Source: Brachionus manjavacas
Lineage: Eukaryota; Rotifera; Eurotatoria; Ploima; Brachionidae
Length of the DNA stretch: 64,000 nt
NCBI GenBank assembly: GCA_019054805.1
Contig: JAHQIY010000012.1
Span: 2,046,001-2,110,000 of the forward strand
Reading direction: 5' to 3'
This document shows, piece by piece, positions 45,780-55,535 of the stretch (the stretch's first letter is position 1; each line of letters starts with the position of its first letter). The position numbers were made by a program, and so were the translations under genes. The notes below the pieces were generated by a model. It had not been told where the DNA came from, made no database searches, and worked only from the letters and a program-made list of their open reading frames with translations.

Positions 45780-46651
45780 ATGGCTTTTTTCGATTCATCT
45801 CCATTTACTTCTGAATTTTCAACTCCTTTATCGCTACCTTTTTCAGACTCATCATCACCATGTGCTGGTAATTTTTATTTTTTTAATTACTAAAAAATAA
45901 AATATCAAACAATAAATCAAGCTCCATGTAGAATACCAGTCCCAGTACCAACACCAGTCCCCACTCCAGTTCCAGTGCCACAACATGTAACTGTAAGTTT
46001 TCATTACAAAGACTGTTTATTGAATGAATTAGATTAAACAAATTAAATTTTGTATCTTTTATTTAGATTCCAGTGCCAACTCCTTGTCCAAGACCAGTAC
46101 CTGTACCAGTTCCAACTCCATGCCCTCAGCCTGTAGCTGTACCTCAACGTGTTCCAGTTCCAACGCCAATCAGAATTCCCCAGCCTGTACCAGTTGCTCA
46201 GCCTGTTCAAATACCACAACCAGTTCCACAAGTGAACCGAGTTCAGGTTCCATTGCCATATCAAATTCCTCAGCCAGTAGCAGTTCCACTTCCAGTTAGA
46301 GTTCCAGTAAGATACTCAGTGCCACAACCGTATCCAGTACCTCAACCAGTTCCAGAACCTTGTCCAGTTCGAATTCCGATTAGAATTAGAGTACCACGAC
46401 CAGTTCCAGTACCAGTAGAAGTGCCAATTCCGATCAGAATACCTCAACCATGTCCAACTCCATTGCCATTTCCAGTTCCTCAACCATGTCCAGTACCTGT
46501 TTCTCAACCAGTACCTCAGCCATGCCCACAACCTGTACCAGTTCCACAACCAGTAACATGCCCTCAGCCAGTTCCTATTCCACATCCCGTACCAGTTCAA
46601 ACTTGTCCACCTCCATGCTCATCTCCATGTGGATCTGGTCTTTTTCTTTGA
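45780..46651 (+). CDS. PVP1-C: Pro-Val repeat protein, 247 aa
   Basis: Exons 45780-45867, 45922-45992 and 46067-46651. It has head STPLSLPF as in D, PQPVTCPQP as in A, and tail CGSGLFL as in D. Intron positions and phases are identical to the other copies. No lesions. The block ends about 100 bp past the stop (GTTGATTCTTTT), after which sequence is unique AT-rich DNA. Confidence 0.87.
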
Positions 46652-46757
46652 TTTTCAGTGTTTAAAAACAATTTTTCCCTATTTTTTTTTTTACCTAAAT
46701 TTCTATTTATAAACAAAGTTTTAAAAAATACTAGTTTTTGTTGATTCTTTTGATTTT

Positions 46758-47550
46758 CAATAGCTTTTGAAATAAAAACTAGATATTTTATATTTTAAAA
46801 TACAATGTCGTATTTTGGCTTTCAAAATTTATCAAAATCATGCAACATTGGACCATATGTTTCCATTAATAAATAATCATTGCTTTGCTCATTTCTGAAA
46901 CATTTTTGTCTATCATACTGTTTTAGAAATCAGTCTCGAATCTTTTCACACAAGTTTTAACGATAAAAATTTAAAAAAAGATCAAAAAATTCCAGTTGTT
47001 TATGCCTTCTTTTAAATAAACTATGGAAAACCAATACTCATTTTTTATTTTAATAAGTAAAGACCATAAAAAATCCAACACATGTTATTTTTGATTTTGA
47101 AAAAGCTTTAAAAGCTCATGTCATATGTTTATAAGTTCTTAAGTGTCTTGTTTGTAGTTTTTTTGGTTGCATTTTGAATTTATCTTGAATATTTTACAAA
47201 GAATAATTTTATAATTCTTTTCTTACAATAGATAAATATCTTCAATTTAAAAAAAATCGGAGATAAAATATCTGATTGATAAATTAACTATTGAAAGATA
47301 GTTCATTTTTGCAAGAAAATTATTCCAGCTTTTTTTTCACATATTCACTAATTAACAATTAGATCCCTTAAGAAAGAAATAAGCAAATTAAATAAATAAT
47401 GAGTATCTAGATAAACAAATTATTAACATTAGCTATGATTCCGACGAAATAGATCACCAGTACAATAAAAAGGAATCTGACAGTTCTCTAGTGTGCAGTA
47501 TTTGTAACTTGAAATTGCACTTTGATACTTATTTTTTATGGTATTAATTT
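46758..47550. other. AT-rich gene-free stretch
   Basis: No supported coding or repeat features between block C and the RT remnant at 47555. Confidence 0.5.
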
Positions 47551-47554
47551 ATTT

Positions 47555-47925
47555 GTTTATCTGTATCGCTAATGCTCCTACAGAATAAAAATATTTAAAA
47601 ATCTAAAAATAATAGACTTTTCAATAGAAATTTCCATTTTCCATCTGAAAAGCCAACTTTCAGTTTCTTTTACTACTTATTTATCATGTTTTCAAGATTA
47701 CCTATCTTTATGAAAATAGAAAAAGTAGCCAATTCATCTGCACAAAAAAATGAATAATGACTGTTTGTTTTATTACTCTTTGGTATGTCATTTATAAAAA
47801 TGCTGAAAAAAAGTGGACTAATTACTGACCCTTGTGGAACTCCTGCTTTAATACGGTATTGATCACTTAGACGACCATTTACATTTACTCTTAAAGATCT
47901 TAAATGCAGAAACGATCTTATTCAA
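47555..47925 (-). pseudogene. Non-LTR reverse transcriptase fragment with its 3' tail
   Basis: The minus strand encodes LSDQYRIKAGVPQGSVISPL and FFSIFINDIP (motif B region), then a damaged motif C, SFFCADELATF, where FADD is expected, then KETESWLFRWKMEISIEKS. About 30 codons later the sequence runs into the GGAGCATTAGC tail at about 47556-47600 and an AATAAATTAAT end. It links that tail family to an RT of this type. The Asp-to-Glu change in the catalytic pair and the internal deletion make it dead. Confidence 0.75.
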
Positions 47926-48215
47926 TAAATAATTTCGTTTAAGTCAAAAGATGTTAACTTTTGATAATACCAACTCCAAAAATGGCCGCCTTATTATAGG
48001 CATGGTTTTGAGAATGTGCAATATGTTAATACTCAAAACAATGGTAATTTAGGTATTAGAAATATAACTTAGCAGACAGAACAAAAAAAGAAATCACGAA
48101 CACAAATATTCCAATTTCAGAAACAAAATCCGATCAAAAACAAGCCAACACACAAATCTCATTACAAAACGAACACCCCCAAACAAAATCTGACAAAACT
48201 GCTTGTTTATCTTTA

Positions 48216-48352
48216 GCTTTTACAACCCACAAAATAAACTTCTAAATTTTGAGCTTTTTGAACTAATAAACAAAAAGTGTAGAAACTTCATTCTTAGTGG
48301 TGACTTAAATGCTAAGTCCAAGCATATATGATGTTTTGGTCAAAACGAAAAT
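48216..48352 (+). pseudogene. APE endonuclease fragment of a non-LTR element
   Basis: Encodes FYNPQNKLLNFELFELINKK, then CRNFILSGDLNAKSKHI, a stop, then CFGQNENGNILERI. GDLNAK and NENG-x-x-L are standard APE endonuclease landmarks. The remainder of the element is missing; a pogo-like remnant follows within 25 bp. Confidence 0.7.
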
Positions 48353-48375
48353 GGAAATATCTTAGAGAGAATAAG

Positions 48376-48615
48376 ACCCTATCTGATAAAGAATTGATTG
48401 ACCATGTAAAACTGAAACAAATTGAACAACAAGATGAATGCGAAGATGGTGAATCAGAGGAACAAACAATACCGACTCATGTTGAAGCTTTAGATTTAAT
48501 TGCAATGCCTAAGTTATTTTTCTATTCCAAATCAAATGATACTTCAGCTACAATTGCAAATCTTAATCATTCTGATGTAACCTACTTATTCGACACTAAG
48601 CGGTTTATACTCTGA
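48376..48615 (+). pseudogene. pogo/Tigger-like transposase C-terminal fragment
   Basis: A frame reads LSDKELIDHVKLKQIEQQ followed by an acidic run (DECEDGESEEQ), IPTHVEALDLIAMPKLFFYS and ATIANLNHSDVTYLF. The acidic linker followed by T-H-x-E-A-L-x-x-L...YF is the C-terminal tail of pogo-type (Tc1/mariner superfamily) transposases. The DDE core and DNA-binding domain are absent. It is fused in frame with the endonuclease fragment just upstream, by chance juxtaposition. Confidence 0.6.
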
Positions 48616-48984
48616 ATATTTAAAATAAATAAAAGAAATTCTTCTTAATAGATATTTTATTTAGTTATGTTTTTGGCCACTTCTAGCCTAAAGAAAAGAT
48701 AGGAAAAAATAACAAAAAAATAAGTAATAATGAAAATACTAAAACATGTGCTACAATTTCAACATGCTTCTATTTAATTAAATGAACATGCATATGTAAT
48801 ATTTTAAATCAAAATAAACTGTTCTTTAAGTGAGAAGATAATGTAGTTATTTAGAGAACTACAACACTGAGTCAAACTTCCTGGATTTTTCAAAAAAACG
48901 ATCAAAAATTACGAATGTCATCACAATCCTACAAATTAATTTTCTTTTTTTTATCCTATTTTTATTGTTTTTTTTTATTAAAAA

Positions 48985-49185
48985 TTTTCACATTTTAATA
49001 ATATTTTTTTGGTTTTTTTTAAGGTTAAGTCGAAAATTTTTACGACCGCTCTTCGACTTCGCATTTTCCTTATTCTAGTAAGGATAATGCGTTCAAGTAA
49101 CTTTTCAAGACAACGAATTTGACGAAAGTTATTAGGGTCTTGAGAGGGAGAAGATTTCTTAGATATCATGGTTATATTTGCTATT
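48985..49185 (-). pseudogene. Non-LTR RT fragment (finger region)
   Basis: The minus strand encodes ISKKSSPSQDPNNFRQIRCL followed by EKLLERIILTRI, the equivalent of the PNNYRPISL-x-x-x-x-K-x-x-E-R-x-I segment before motif A. It ends after about 40 codons in A/T-rich sequence. Confidence 0.55.
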
Positions 49186-49189
49186 TTCT

Positions 49190-49515
49190 AGGATTTTGGT
49201 TAACTAAAATTAATAGACCAAAAAAGCATTGGTAAGCAAACCAAAAATTGCTAAATGTTTCAAAAATTTATGGAAATATAACGTTTTTATTAGTATTAAT
49301 TCAAACTTTTATTAATTAATTTAATGAGCATAGGATTAAAACTGATAAGTTGTGATAAATTTAGCAGGACTAAAAACTAAAAAAAATTTAATTTTCTATT
49401 CAATAGAAAATTAAATTTTTTTAAATATTTTAGTAAAATAACGAAAGGATATTTTGAAAAAAATTAAAATTAGTTCTATTATAACATTTGTATTGACGTG
49501 TTGATTTCCAAATTG
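49190..49515. other. AT-rich intergenic sequence
   Basis: A/T-rich DNA; an inverted AAATTAAATTTT-type patch at 49380-49420 is the only structure seen. No gene. Confidence 0.4.
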
Positions 49516-49520
49516 TAAAA

Positions 49521-49772
49521 ATGAGTAATTGTACTAATAATTCGCTAGTTTCCACCCCAAGCCAAAAACATCGTAATAGGAATAGCTTTTAGAATAATCA
49601 AGATGGTTTGCTAGATCAAGACTATTCTTCAACTCAGCTTCCTAAATCATCGCCTAATTCGAGCTTAAGCCAAGCATGTATTTCTGATGATAATAATAGC
49701 TCGGATAATAAATCAACCTCAAGCAATAATAAATTGGAAGAATATTTTTTTTCTTTAAAACCTTTAATTTAA
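49521..49772 (+). pseudogene. Ser/Asn-rich polar frame of unknown origin
   Basis: From ATG 49521 the frame reads MSNCTNNSLVSTPSQKHRNR, meets one TAG and continues Ser/Asn/Asp-rich to a TAA at 49770. Complexity is higher than the surrounding DNA. It resembles disordered N-termini of transposases, but no domain is visible. Confidence 0.25.
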
Positions 49773-49774
49773 TA

Positions 49775-50520
49775 GTTTAGTATGCAAAGTTTGATAAACC
49801 AAATTGGTCGACTAAATTTTTTGTCTGCTAAAATATAGGTTTTGCTAAATAGGTTTTACTAAAAATTAGCCAACTACACCAGCTTAGTTTTGTTTTGGCC
49901 CATAACTAATAATAAATTGATAAAAGTAAATTAAATTTAGAAGAGCTAATCTAAGAAAAAATGCAATACAGTTTAATACTGACCAAATTTACGACCACAA
50001 ATTTTTTTTATTTTTAATCATTAAAAAATTAATATTTTAATATTTGTTATTCAAATCTGTGAACTAACAATAATCCATTATTTTTCAGCAAAAAACCAAC
50101 ATTTTAAAAATTAAAATTTTATATTTTATTAAGATTAAAAAAATCTTAACAGACATTGATATCAACAACCGAAATAAAATTGAGTTAATATCTTTTTCTA
50201 AACAAAAATGAAATTAATCTATTTCAAGTCTACTTTGATGTAATATTAATTTAAATTGAAATTGAATTGTCGAATTGCTGAAAATTTTTGTATGTAAATT
50301 AAGTGTCTTAAATAATTTGAAATAATCAAACGTAATAGTTCGGAAAATTTATCTAGAAATGTGTTAAATTATGAAAGATACATACAAGATCAATTTTTGT
50401 TTTATTTAAAAAGTATTAAAATTTTAAAATAATTCTTTCACAAACAAGAAATCAAATACTTTTGATTCAAAAGCAAAATTTTTTCAAAAAAGAACAAACT
50501 TATCTGACACTTTGGCTCTT
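49775..50520. other. Intergenic region upstream of the LysM gene
   Basis: AT-rich. Contains a 43-bp repeat at about 50054-50096 (AATCTGTGAACTAACAATAA, then TCCATTATT) that recurs at about 52220-52263 with roughly 85% identity. No gene. Confidence 0.5.
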
Positions 50521-50523
50521 TAT

Positions 50524-50531
50524 TATAAATA
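50524..50531 (+). promoter_or_regulatory. TATA box of the LysM gene
   Basis: TATAAATA placed 60 bp before the ATG, with a plausible initiator TTCATCATCA about 28-33 bp downstream. It is the cleanest core promoter in the window. Confidence 0.7.
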
Positions 50532-50590
50532 CTCTGGATTTTAATTCTTCATCATCAATTTACTTGAGAAACTAAGAGAAAGTATTCAAA

Positions 50591-51241
50591 ATGAATTGTT
50601 TATTAATTGTTCTGTTGGCTGTTGTTGGTCTCATCAACGCTCAATGCACCTACTACACCATTCAACCTGGCGACACCTATGACGCCATCGCTAGAAGATA
50701 CGGAACCAGTGCTAGTGTTCTTCAGCAAGCTAATCCAACCATTCCAGCCAACTTGTTGAAAGTTGGTCAATCAATCTGTATTCCAAGCGGATACAACAAC
50801 TACAATGGATACAACACTTACACCAACACTTACCCAACTTACAACAACTACGGTACCAATTGTGGCAACTATATCATCAAAGCAGGAGATACCTGCGCTG
50901 CATTGTCTCAAGGCTCGCTCAGCAATTTCAATCAATTGAACCCGGGTATCAACTGCAACAATTTGCAAATCGGTCAAGCAGTCTGCGTTCCATACGGTAC
51001 CCAAACCAATTATAATAATGGCGCTTACAACCCAAACTACAATAATGGTGCTTACTATCCAGACTACAACAATGGTGCTTACAATCCAGGCTATGCTTGC
51101 TCTGGCAGAAGTTACACTGTCCAAGCAGGTGACACTTGTTGGTCAATTGCTCAACGATACGGCACAACAACTGAAAATGTTCAGTCATGCATTGGAGTCA
51201 ATTGCTCAAACTTGCAAGTTGGCCAAGTTATTACATTTTAA
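50591..51241 (+). CDS. Secreted protein with three LysM domains, 216 aa
   Basis: Single-exon ORF with a clear signal peptide (MNCLLIVLLAVVGLINA). LysM 1 is at about residues 20-64 (YYTIQPGDTYDAIARRYGTS ... LKVGQSICIP). LysM 2 is at about 95-135 (YIIKAGDTCAALSQG ... LQIGQAVCVP). LysM 3 is at about 170-216 (YTVQAGDTCWSIAQRYGTT ... LQVGQVITF). Asn/Tyr/Gly-rich linkers with a near-tandem NNGAY-NP repeat separate domains 2 and 3. Cysteines bracket each LysM. LysM binds chitin or peptidoglycan, so roles in cuticle, mucus or antimicrobial defence are possible. Codon use is clearly less AT-rich than its surroundings, and it has a TATA box and an AATAAA about 35 bp after the stop, as expected for a highly expressed gene. 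The multi-LysM, linker-rich layout is fungal-like, so ancient transfer is worth testing. Confidence 0.9.
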   Translation: MNCLLIVLLAVVGLINAQCTYYTIQPGDTYDAIARRYGTSASVLQQANPTIPANLLKVGQSICIPSGYNNYNGYNTYTNTYPTYNNYGTNCGNYIIKAGDTCAALSQGSLSNFNQLNPGINCNNLQIGQAVCVPYGTQTNYNNGAYNPNYNNGAYYPDYNNGAYNPGYACSGRSYTVQAGDTCWSIAQRYGTTTENVQSCIGVNCSNLQVGQVITF

Positions 51242-51267
51242 ATCTTTAGCTTATTTTTAAAGCTATT

Positions 51268-51285
51268 TTTAATCAATAAAAAATT
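51268..51285 (+). terminator. Polyadenylation signal of the LysM gene
   Basis: AATAAA within TTTTAATCAATAAAAAATTA, about 35 bp after the stop codon. Confidence 0.65.
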
Positions 51286-51299
51286 AATATTTTAATCTG

Positions 51300-52187
51300 T
51301 ATTATTATTATTATTATTTATTAGTTTAAAGCCCCATAGGCAAAATTACAAAAAATTACATTAAATTCGAGATAAATAAAAAAAAAAAAAGAAAGAAAAT
51401 TGCACCAGTGTTACTAAGTAAAAAAGTTTACTCTCAAAAGATCATTTAAAATTTTATAAAAATAAAAGTAATCCAATTTTAGTTCCATATTGATTTTTAT
51501 TTGCGAGCACACAAACTTAACCGAGTCAACCAAGCCACGATTTTTATCTAAAAACATATGATCAATTATGACTATTGAAGTCTTTGTGCTATATTCCATC
51601 GGATCAAAGTGTATCTTTTTCTCTAGGTTCTTGAGCTGTTTGCAACATGAGGTATTTTTTTGTTCAAAAGTCGAGTAATCCGAATGTAAAAATAGGACTT
51701 ACTCCCAACAGATTTTACTATTTTTAAGCTGTTTCATAAAAAATATCTTGTGTTTCATATAAAGTTGTTCTACCGTTTCAAGACGTAGAGCCTCTAACAT
51801 CGGTCTGAACCTGGCATATTTCTTTATGTCAAACATTCTCTTAATTAGTAAATTTTGCCTGATATCAAGTTCACCAAGTTTAGTTTCACCTACAAATACC
51901 AGGTCTAAGTGGTATCGAAAAATCGATTGACAAAATTGCTTGTATAGAAAACCAACTAATCCCAGTGGTGCAGCTTTTGGTTTACAGCCGAGGCCATAAA
52001 GTGAGTAGAAGCTCTTTTCTACTTTCTTCCATTTCTCTTCGACAAAATTCCAAACAAATTCACAATTGCCTATTGGAAGGCCTAAATATTCTACATTCTC
52101 ATTTTGAGGTATTTCATTACCATTTAAGGTGAAATTTCTCATCATTATAGCTTTACCTTTTTGAAAGACTAAAGCCGCTGATTTCAA
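51300..52187 (-). pseudogene. Non-LTR RT C-terminal fragment with 3' tail
   Basis: Open minus-strand frame from 52187 to 51699: ALVFQKGKAIMMRNFTLNGN, then ENVEYLGLPIG, KWKKVEKSFYSLYGLGCKPK and RQNLLIKRMFDIKKYARF. This is the post-catalytic strand (Y-L-G-x-x-I) and thumb region of an RT whose sequence differs from the CR1-like copies. Downstream (51600-51300) is untranslated sequence ending GCCTATGGGGCTTTAAACT and an AATAATAATAAT tail. It is 5'-truncated before the catalytic core. Confidence 0.7.
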
Positions 52188-52199
52188 AGGATAAAAGTC

Positions 52200-52867
52200 A
52201 ATTATTATTATGTATTATGTAAATCTGTGAAGTAAGAATAATCCACTATTATTCAGCAAAAATTAGCTTTGGTTAAATTCCTTCTTAAACAAAAAATTTT
52301 TTCTTCATTGACACATTCTAATGACAAACAGACACAAAAAAGATGTCGTAAAAATTAAATTTTATCTGAAAGAAGGAAAATTTCGATAAATGAAAAAAAT
52401 ATCAAAATATTTAACATTTTATTAATAACATTTAAACGTTTTTATTAATGAATAAACTAAATAATAAAAAAGAAAGCAAATTTTCTTGATTTAATCGCAC
52501 AATTTAAACAAAGAAGTTGACTTTTCAAATGATTCTAACAATACTCAGCTTATTCATCTGTTTAAAACAGAACAAAACAGGTAAAGTTTACCTGTTCAAA
52601 TTCTTCCTTTTGTTTACCATCTAAACAATAGATTAAAACAACAAATTAAATTTTTCTCATGTCAGTGAAATACACCTTGGAAAACAAGCTTTAACCACCC
52701 AGATTTAAACGTAATCGAGAATTAATGGTCTTGTATCTAAATGGTAAGTTTAAAAATTATTTTCCAAATCGTTTAAAGATTAGTATGAATCAGTTTGGTT
52801 TCGTAAAAAAACATTTTTTAATTATATTTTTTTTTGTAATTAAGTAAATTATTCTTAATTATGACAA
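52200..52867. other. AT-rich intergenic sequence with one short repeat
   Basis: Holds the second copy of the 43-bp repeat (about 52220-52263). Otherwise no recognised feature. Confidence 0.45.
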
Positions 52868-53700
52868 TAATAATAATAATATAAGTTACAACAAGCTAGC
52901 AAGCTAGACTTGCGAAGATGGAAAACAGGAGGATCCCATCTATAGTAACTGTGGTATGTACACTGTGTTTAGAGCATAGTCACTTACAACTCTGCCTCCA
53001 TCACACTGAAGATTGTTATTCGTTAGGTCACCATTCCTTCGTATCGATTCTACCGAGCTTCATGGCTTCATCAATGGTAGGTTTCTCCTTACGTCTGTGC
53101 TTATCCAGTCTGTTCTTGAATTTTTTGACGGATTTGGATTGAACGATCTCTTGGGGTAGGGCGTTCCATGGCATAGTCACTCTATAAGTGAAAAAGTGCT
53201 CTCTCAGTTGGCTGTTGGCTGGAAGTGGTCGGACAAAGCTGTGCCTGTTGGAGCTTCTTCTTGACCTCCCGTTGACTTTGACAGACAGAGCTATGTGCCA
53301 GTTTACAAGTAACATTGCCTGTGTAACATTTAAAGAATTGAATAATATCACCTCTAGTCCTCCTGTCCTCCAGGGAGGTCAGATTTAGTTTCACCAGTCT
53401 CTCACTGTAGTCAAAGTTTTTAAACTGTTTGACCAATTTGATAGCTCTCCTTTGGACATTCTCTATGGAGGTGATGTCTCTCCTTAGATGTGGTGACCAG
53501 GCCATAGGGGCGTTTTCTAGATGTGGGCGGACAAAGGTTGTGTAGAGGGTTCTGAAGATGGTCGATGTCTAGCATTTGAATGTCTTTCTAAGAATACTTA
53601 GTGCAATTGTTGTTTTTGACACCGCATTCGATATCTGATTCTCCGATTTCAAGTTGGAGGATAACATAATGCCAAGGTCACGTTCCACTTCAGTATTTCA
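52868..53700 (-). pseudogene. CR1-like RT C-terminal third, higher-GC copy, with ATT tail
   Basis: The minus strand reads VERDLGIMLSSNLKSENQIS, NAVSKTTIALSILRKTFKC, a stop, TIFRTLYTTFVRPHLEN, MAWSPHLRRDITSIENVQRR and LTSLEDRRTRGDIIQFFK. After a frameshift it reads REHFFTYRVTMPWNALPQ and KKFKNRLDKH. The 3' end finishes with a TTATTATTATTATTGTCAT tail near 52868-52885. The stop (TAG) and one frameshift are the main lesions. Its base composition is clearly less AT-rich than neighbouring DNA and than the 13-kb copy, so it is a different CR1 lineage or a recent arrival. Confidence 0.8.
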
Positions 53701-53729
53701 GGACGTGTCTTTTTTAGGAATCTGTCCAG

Positions 53730-54010
53730 ATTGTAAAATAGCTTATCTGGATGGTCGAAAAGCATTTGATTATATTGAGAAATAGGATGTTTTACAAACT
53801 TATTCCTAGATTTGAACTAGATTGAAGTCTTCTTAAGACTTTGCTTCAGTTAATTTGTCTACCAAAAGATGCAATTCTCACCAGTTATTTTATTGTTTTT
53901 ATCAATGACATAATTAATGGATTGACAGAAATCAATCTAGGGGCCATATTTAACAATTTAAAGTTATCGGTAACGCTGAGGATACTATACTCATCAAAAA
54001 AGTCGATACT
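53730..54010 (+). pseudogene. RT fragment (motif A and C region), degenerate
   Basis: Plus-strand pieces: IAYLDGRKAFDYIEK (motif A with the catalytic Asp), then after stops LPKDAILTSYFIVFINDI and NGLTEINLGAIFNNLKLS, then a frameshifted AEDTILIKKVDTHL in place of ADDTILI. The strand pattern (E-I-N-L-G-x-x-F-N-N) fits the RT family whose C-terminus is seen at 51.7-52.2 kb. Multiple lesions. Confidence 0.6.
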
Positions 54011-54019
54011 CACTTATAG

Positions 54020-54840
54020 AATTTAATTTTTGTTACAAGTTGGAGACTAAAATGGCCCTTTAAAGTTTAAGTTTAATCAATTTTTATTGCTCAAATTAAT
54101 CAAATCAAGTTTTAATCATGAAATATAAAGAAAATTTTTAAAAGAAAAAATTCAGTGATACATTTTTGGATTTAAAATACTTTGTAAAATTAAAAATTAA
54201 TATCTGCAAAATTTTGCAAATAATTACTCCCTTGAAATAGCATCAATTAGATAATATGAATTCAGCAATGAGCTTTTAATAATGCAGAGTTAACCGTATC
54301 ATTAAACAAAGTATGTTCAATCCAAATATGTAATTTTGCATTATTTATATTAAGAAATTTTTATATATTTCATAATTAAAACTTGATTAGATCATTTTAA
54401 AAATCAAAAATTGATCATTAACTTCAAGTTGCGGACTAAATTTAATCCTTATAGGTCAAACGTCATTGAATTTGTTTATCTTTTGATAAAAAATAGAAAA
54501 ATATTGGTTAACTCTTTATTCAAATAATGTCTACATATTTGACCAGTCTCCTTTTTTTTCAATAACAACCGGAATGACAATTTTAATTTATTAATGAGTT
54601 TTAGACATTTTTCTGATTTTAGACTTTCTGTATAGTGTTTTATCGCTAGATTAATTTCTTCATTGTTCAATCACATCTTAGAAAAGTAGAAAAGGATTCA
54701 AACACATCTTTTGTGCACATTTCGTGGAAAAATCAAGATAAACATTTCAAGAAATCTTTTATTTATTAACCTCCTAATAAACTTGGTGGTTTAAACTCAG
54801 ATTAATAGCAACCTTGTAAACGTCTTCCAGATCGGCGAGT
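54020..54840. other. AT-rich stretch, no gene recognised
   Basis: Includes a 64-codon Lys/Asn-rich minus-strand frame (54476-54670) that I do not recognise and consider possibly chance. Confidence 0.4.
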
Positions 54841-54843
54841 CTC

Positions 54844-54981
54844 TACTGCAAGCAAACTTACTTCAAAGTTTTTGATAGCCCGAGCAAAAACGCCTTTTGT
54901 TCCAAGTGTAATCGAAGTGGTCACTCATCAGACAAGTGTTCAATCGCTAAAATAATTTCTCAAAAAAGCTTTGTCGATTAA
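54844..54981 (+). pseudogene. CCHC zinc-knuckle fragment (retroelement gag/ORF1-like)
   Basis: Encodes YCKQTYFKVFDSPSKNAF followed by CSKCNRSGHSSDKC, an exact Cys-x2-Cys-x4-His-x4-Cys knuckle as found in gag and non-LTR ORF1 proteins, then a stop. No start is recognisable. Likely the C-terminal part of a retroelement RNA-binding ORF. Confidence 0.6.
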
Positions 54982-54984
54982 GTT

Positions 54985-55436
54985 GATAAAGATGAGAAAA
55001 ATTTTGACAACAGAGATATAAATAAAACCACGACGAAGTAATTATGTAAACAAATTTGGCTCATTCGAGCAATGTTTACCGAGTAGAGTCCTCGTCGACT
55101 GTTCCGAGTTCCGGGTAAAACCGCTTAAGCTCTGGATATTTAAGCATAATGAATAAAAAATCTAACCAAGATGAGGTAAAAAAAAAAAGAAAACTAAATC
55201 GAAAATTCCAAGGTCATCCCAGAATAAAAATGCACCTGAGTTCAAAGTACCTGCAGTTTCAAGAGTGTCAATGTCTAGTTCAACATTTGGTAAATCAAGC
55301 TCTGTAAAACGTTCAAGCGAAACGTTCTCAATAATAGCCTAAAAAGGGACAAAATCGATGGACAATCCCAGTCACATCCTAAATAATGTTTCATCCAGGA
55401 ATTAGCGCAGTTCATCGAAAAATCAGCAAGAACTAG
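54985..55436. other. Ser/Lys-rich remnant frames next to block D
   Basis: From an ATG at about 55150 a Lys-rich then Ser-rich frame (SKIPRSSQNKNAPEFKVP, SSTFGKSSSVKRSS) runs with one frameshift to about 55340. It could belong to the same retroelement ORF1 as the zinc knuckle upstream. Block D was inserted or copied in immediately after. Confidence 0.3.
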
Positions 55437-55535
55437 AAAAGAATCAACAAAAACTAGTATTTTTTAAAACTTTGTTTATAAATAGAAATTTAGGTAAAAA
55501 AAAAATAGGGAAAAATTGTTTTTAAACACTGAAAA

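Larger units (their letters stand above)
43706..46757. repeat. Duplication block C (about 3.05 kb, inverted copy of block D)
   Basis: Contains the 5' third of ATXN10, PVP2-C, promoter and PVP1-C. Its reverse complement is at 55437-58474. C is likely the source because ATXN10 is intact here. The PVP core (about 2.3 kb) also matches blocks A and B, but the flanks do not. Confidence 0.9.

Noticed and set aside
50771-51124. Val/Ile-rich antisense frame over the LysM gene
   Set aside because: Antisense shadow of a codon-biased gene with a clear TATA box, signal peptide and LysM domains on the plus strand.
52918-53388. Plus-strand frames in the higher-GC CR1-like copy
   Set aside because: The RT signature lies on the minus strand; the plus frames are shadows.
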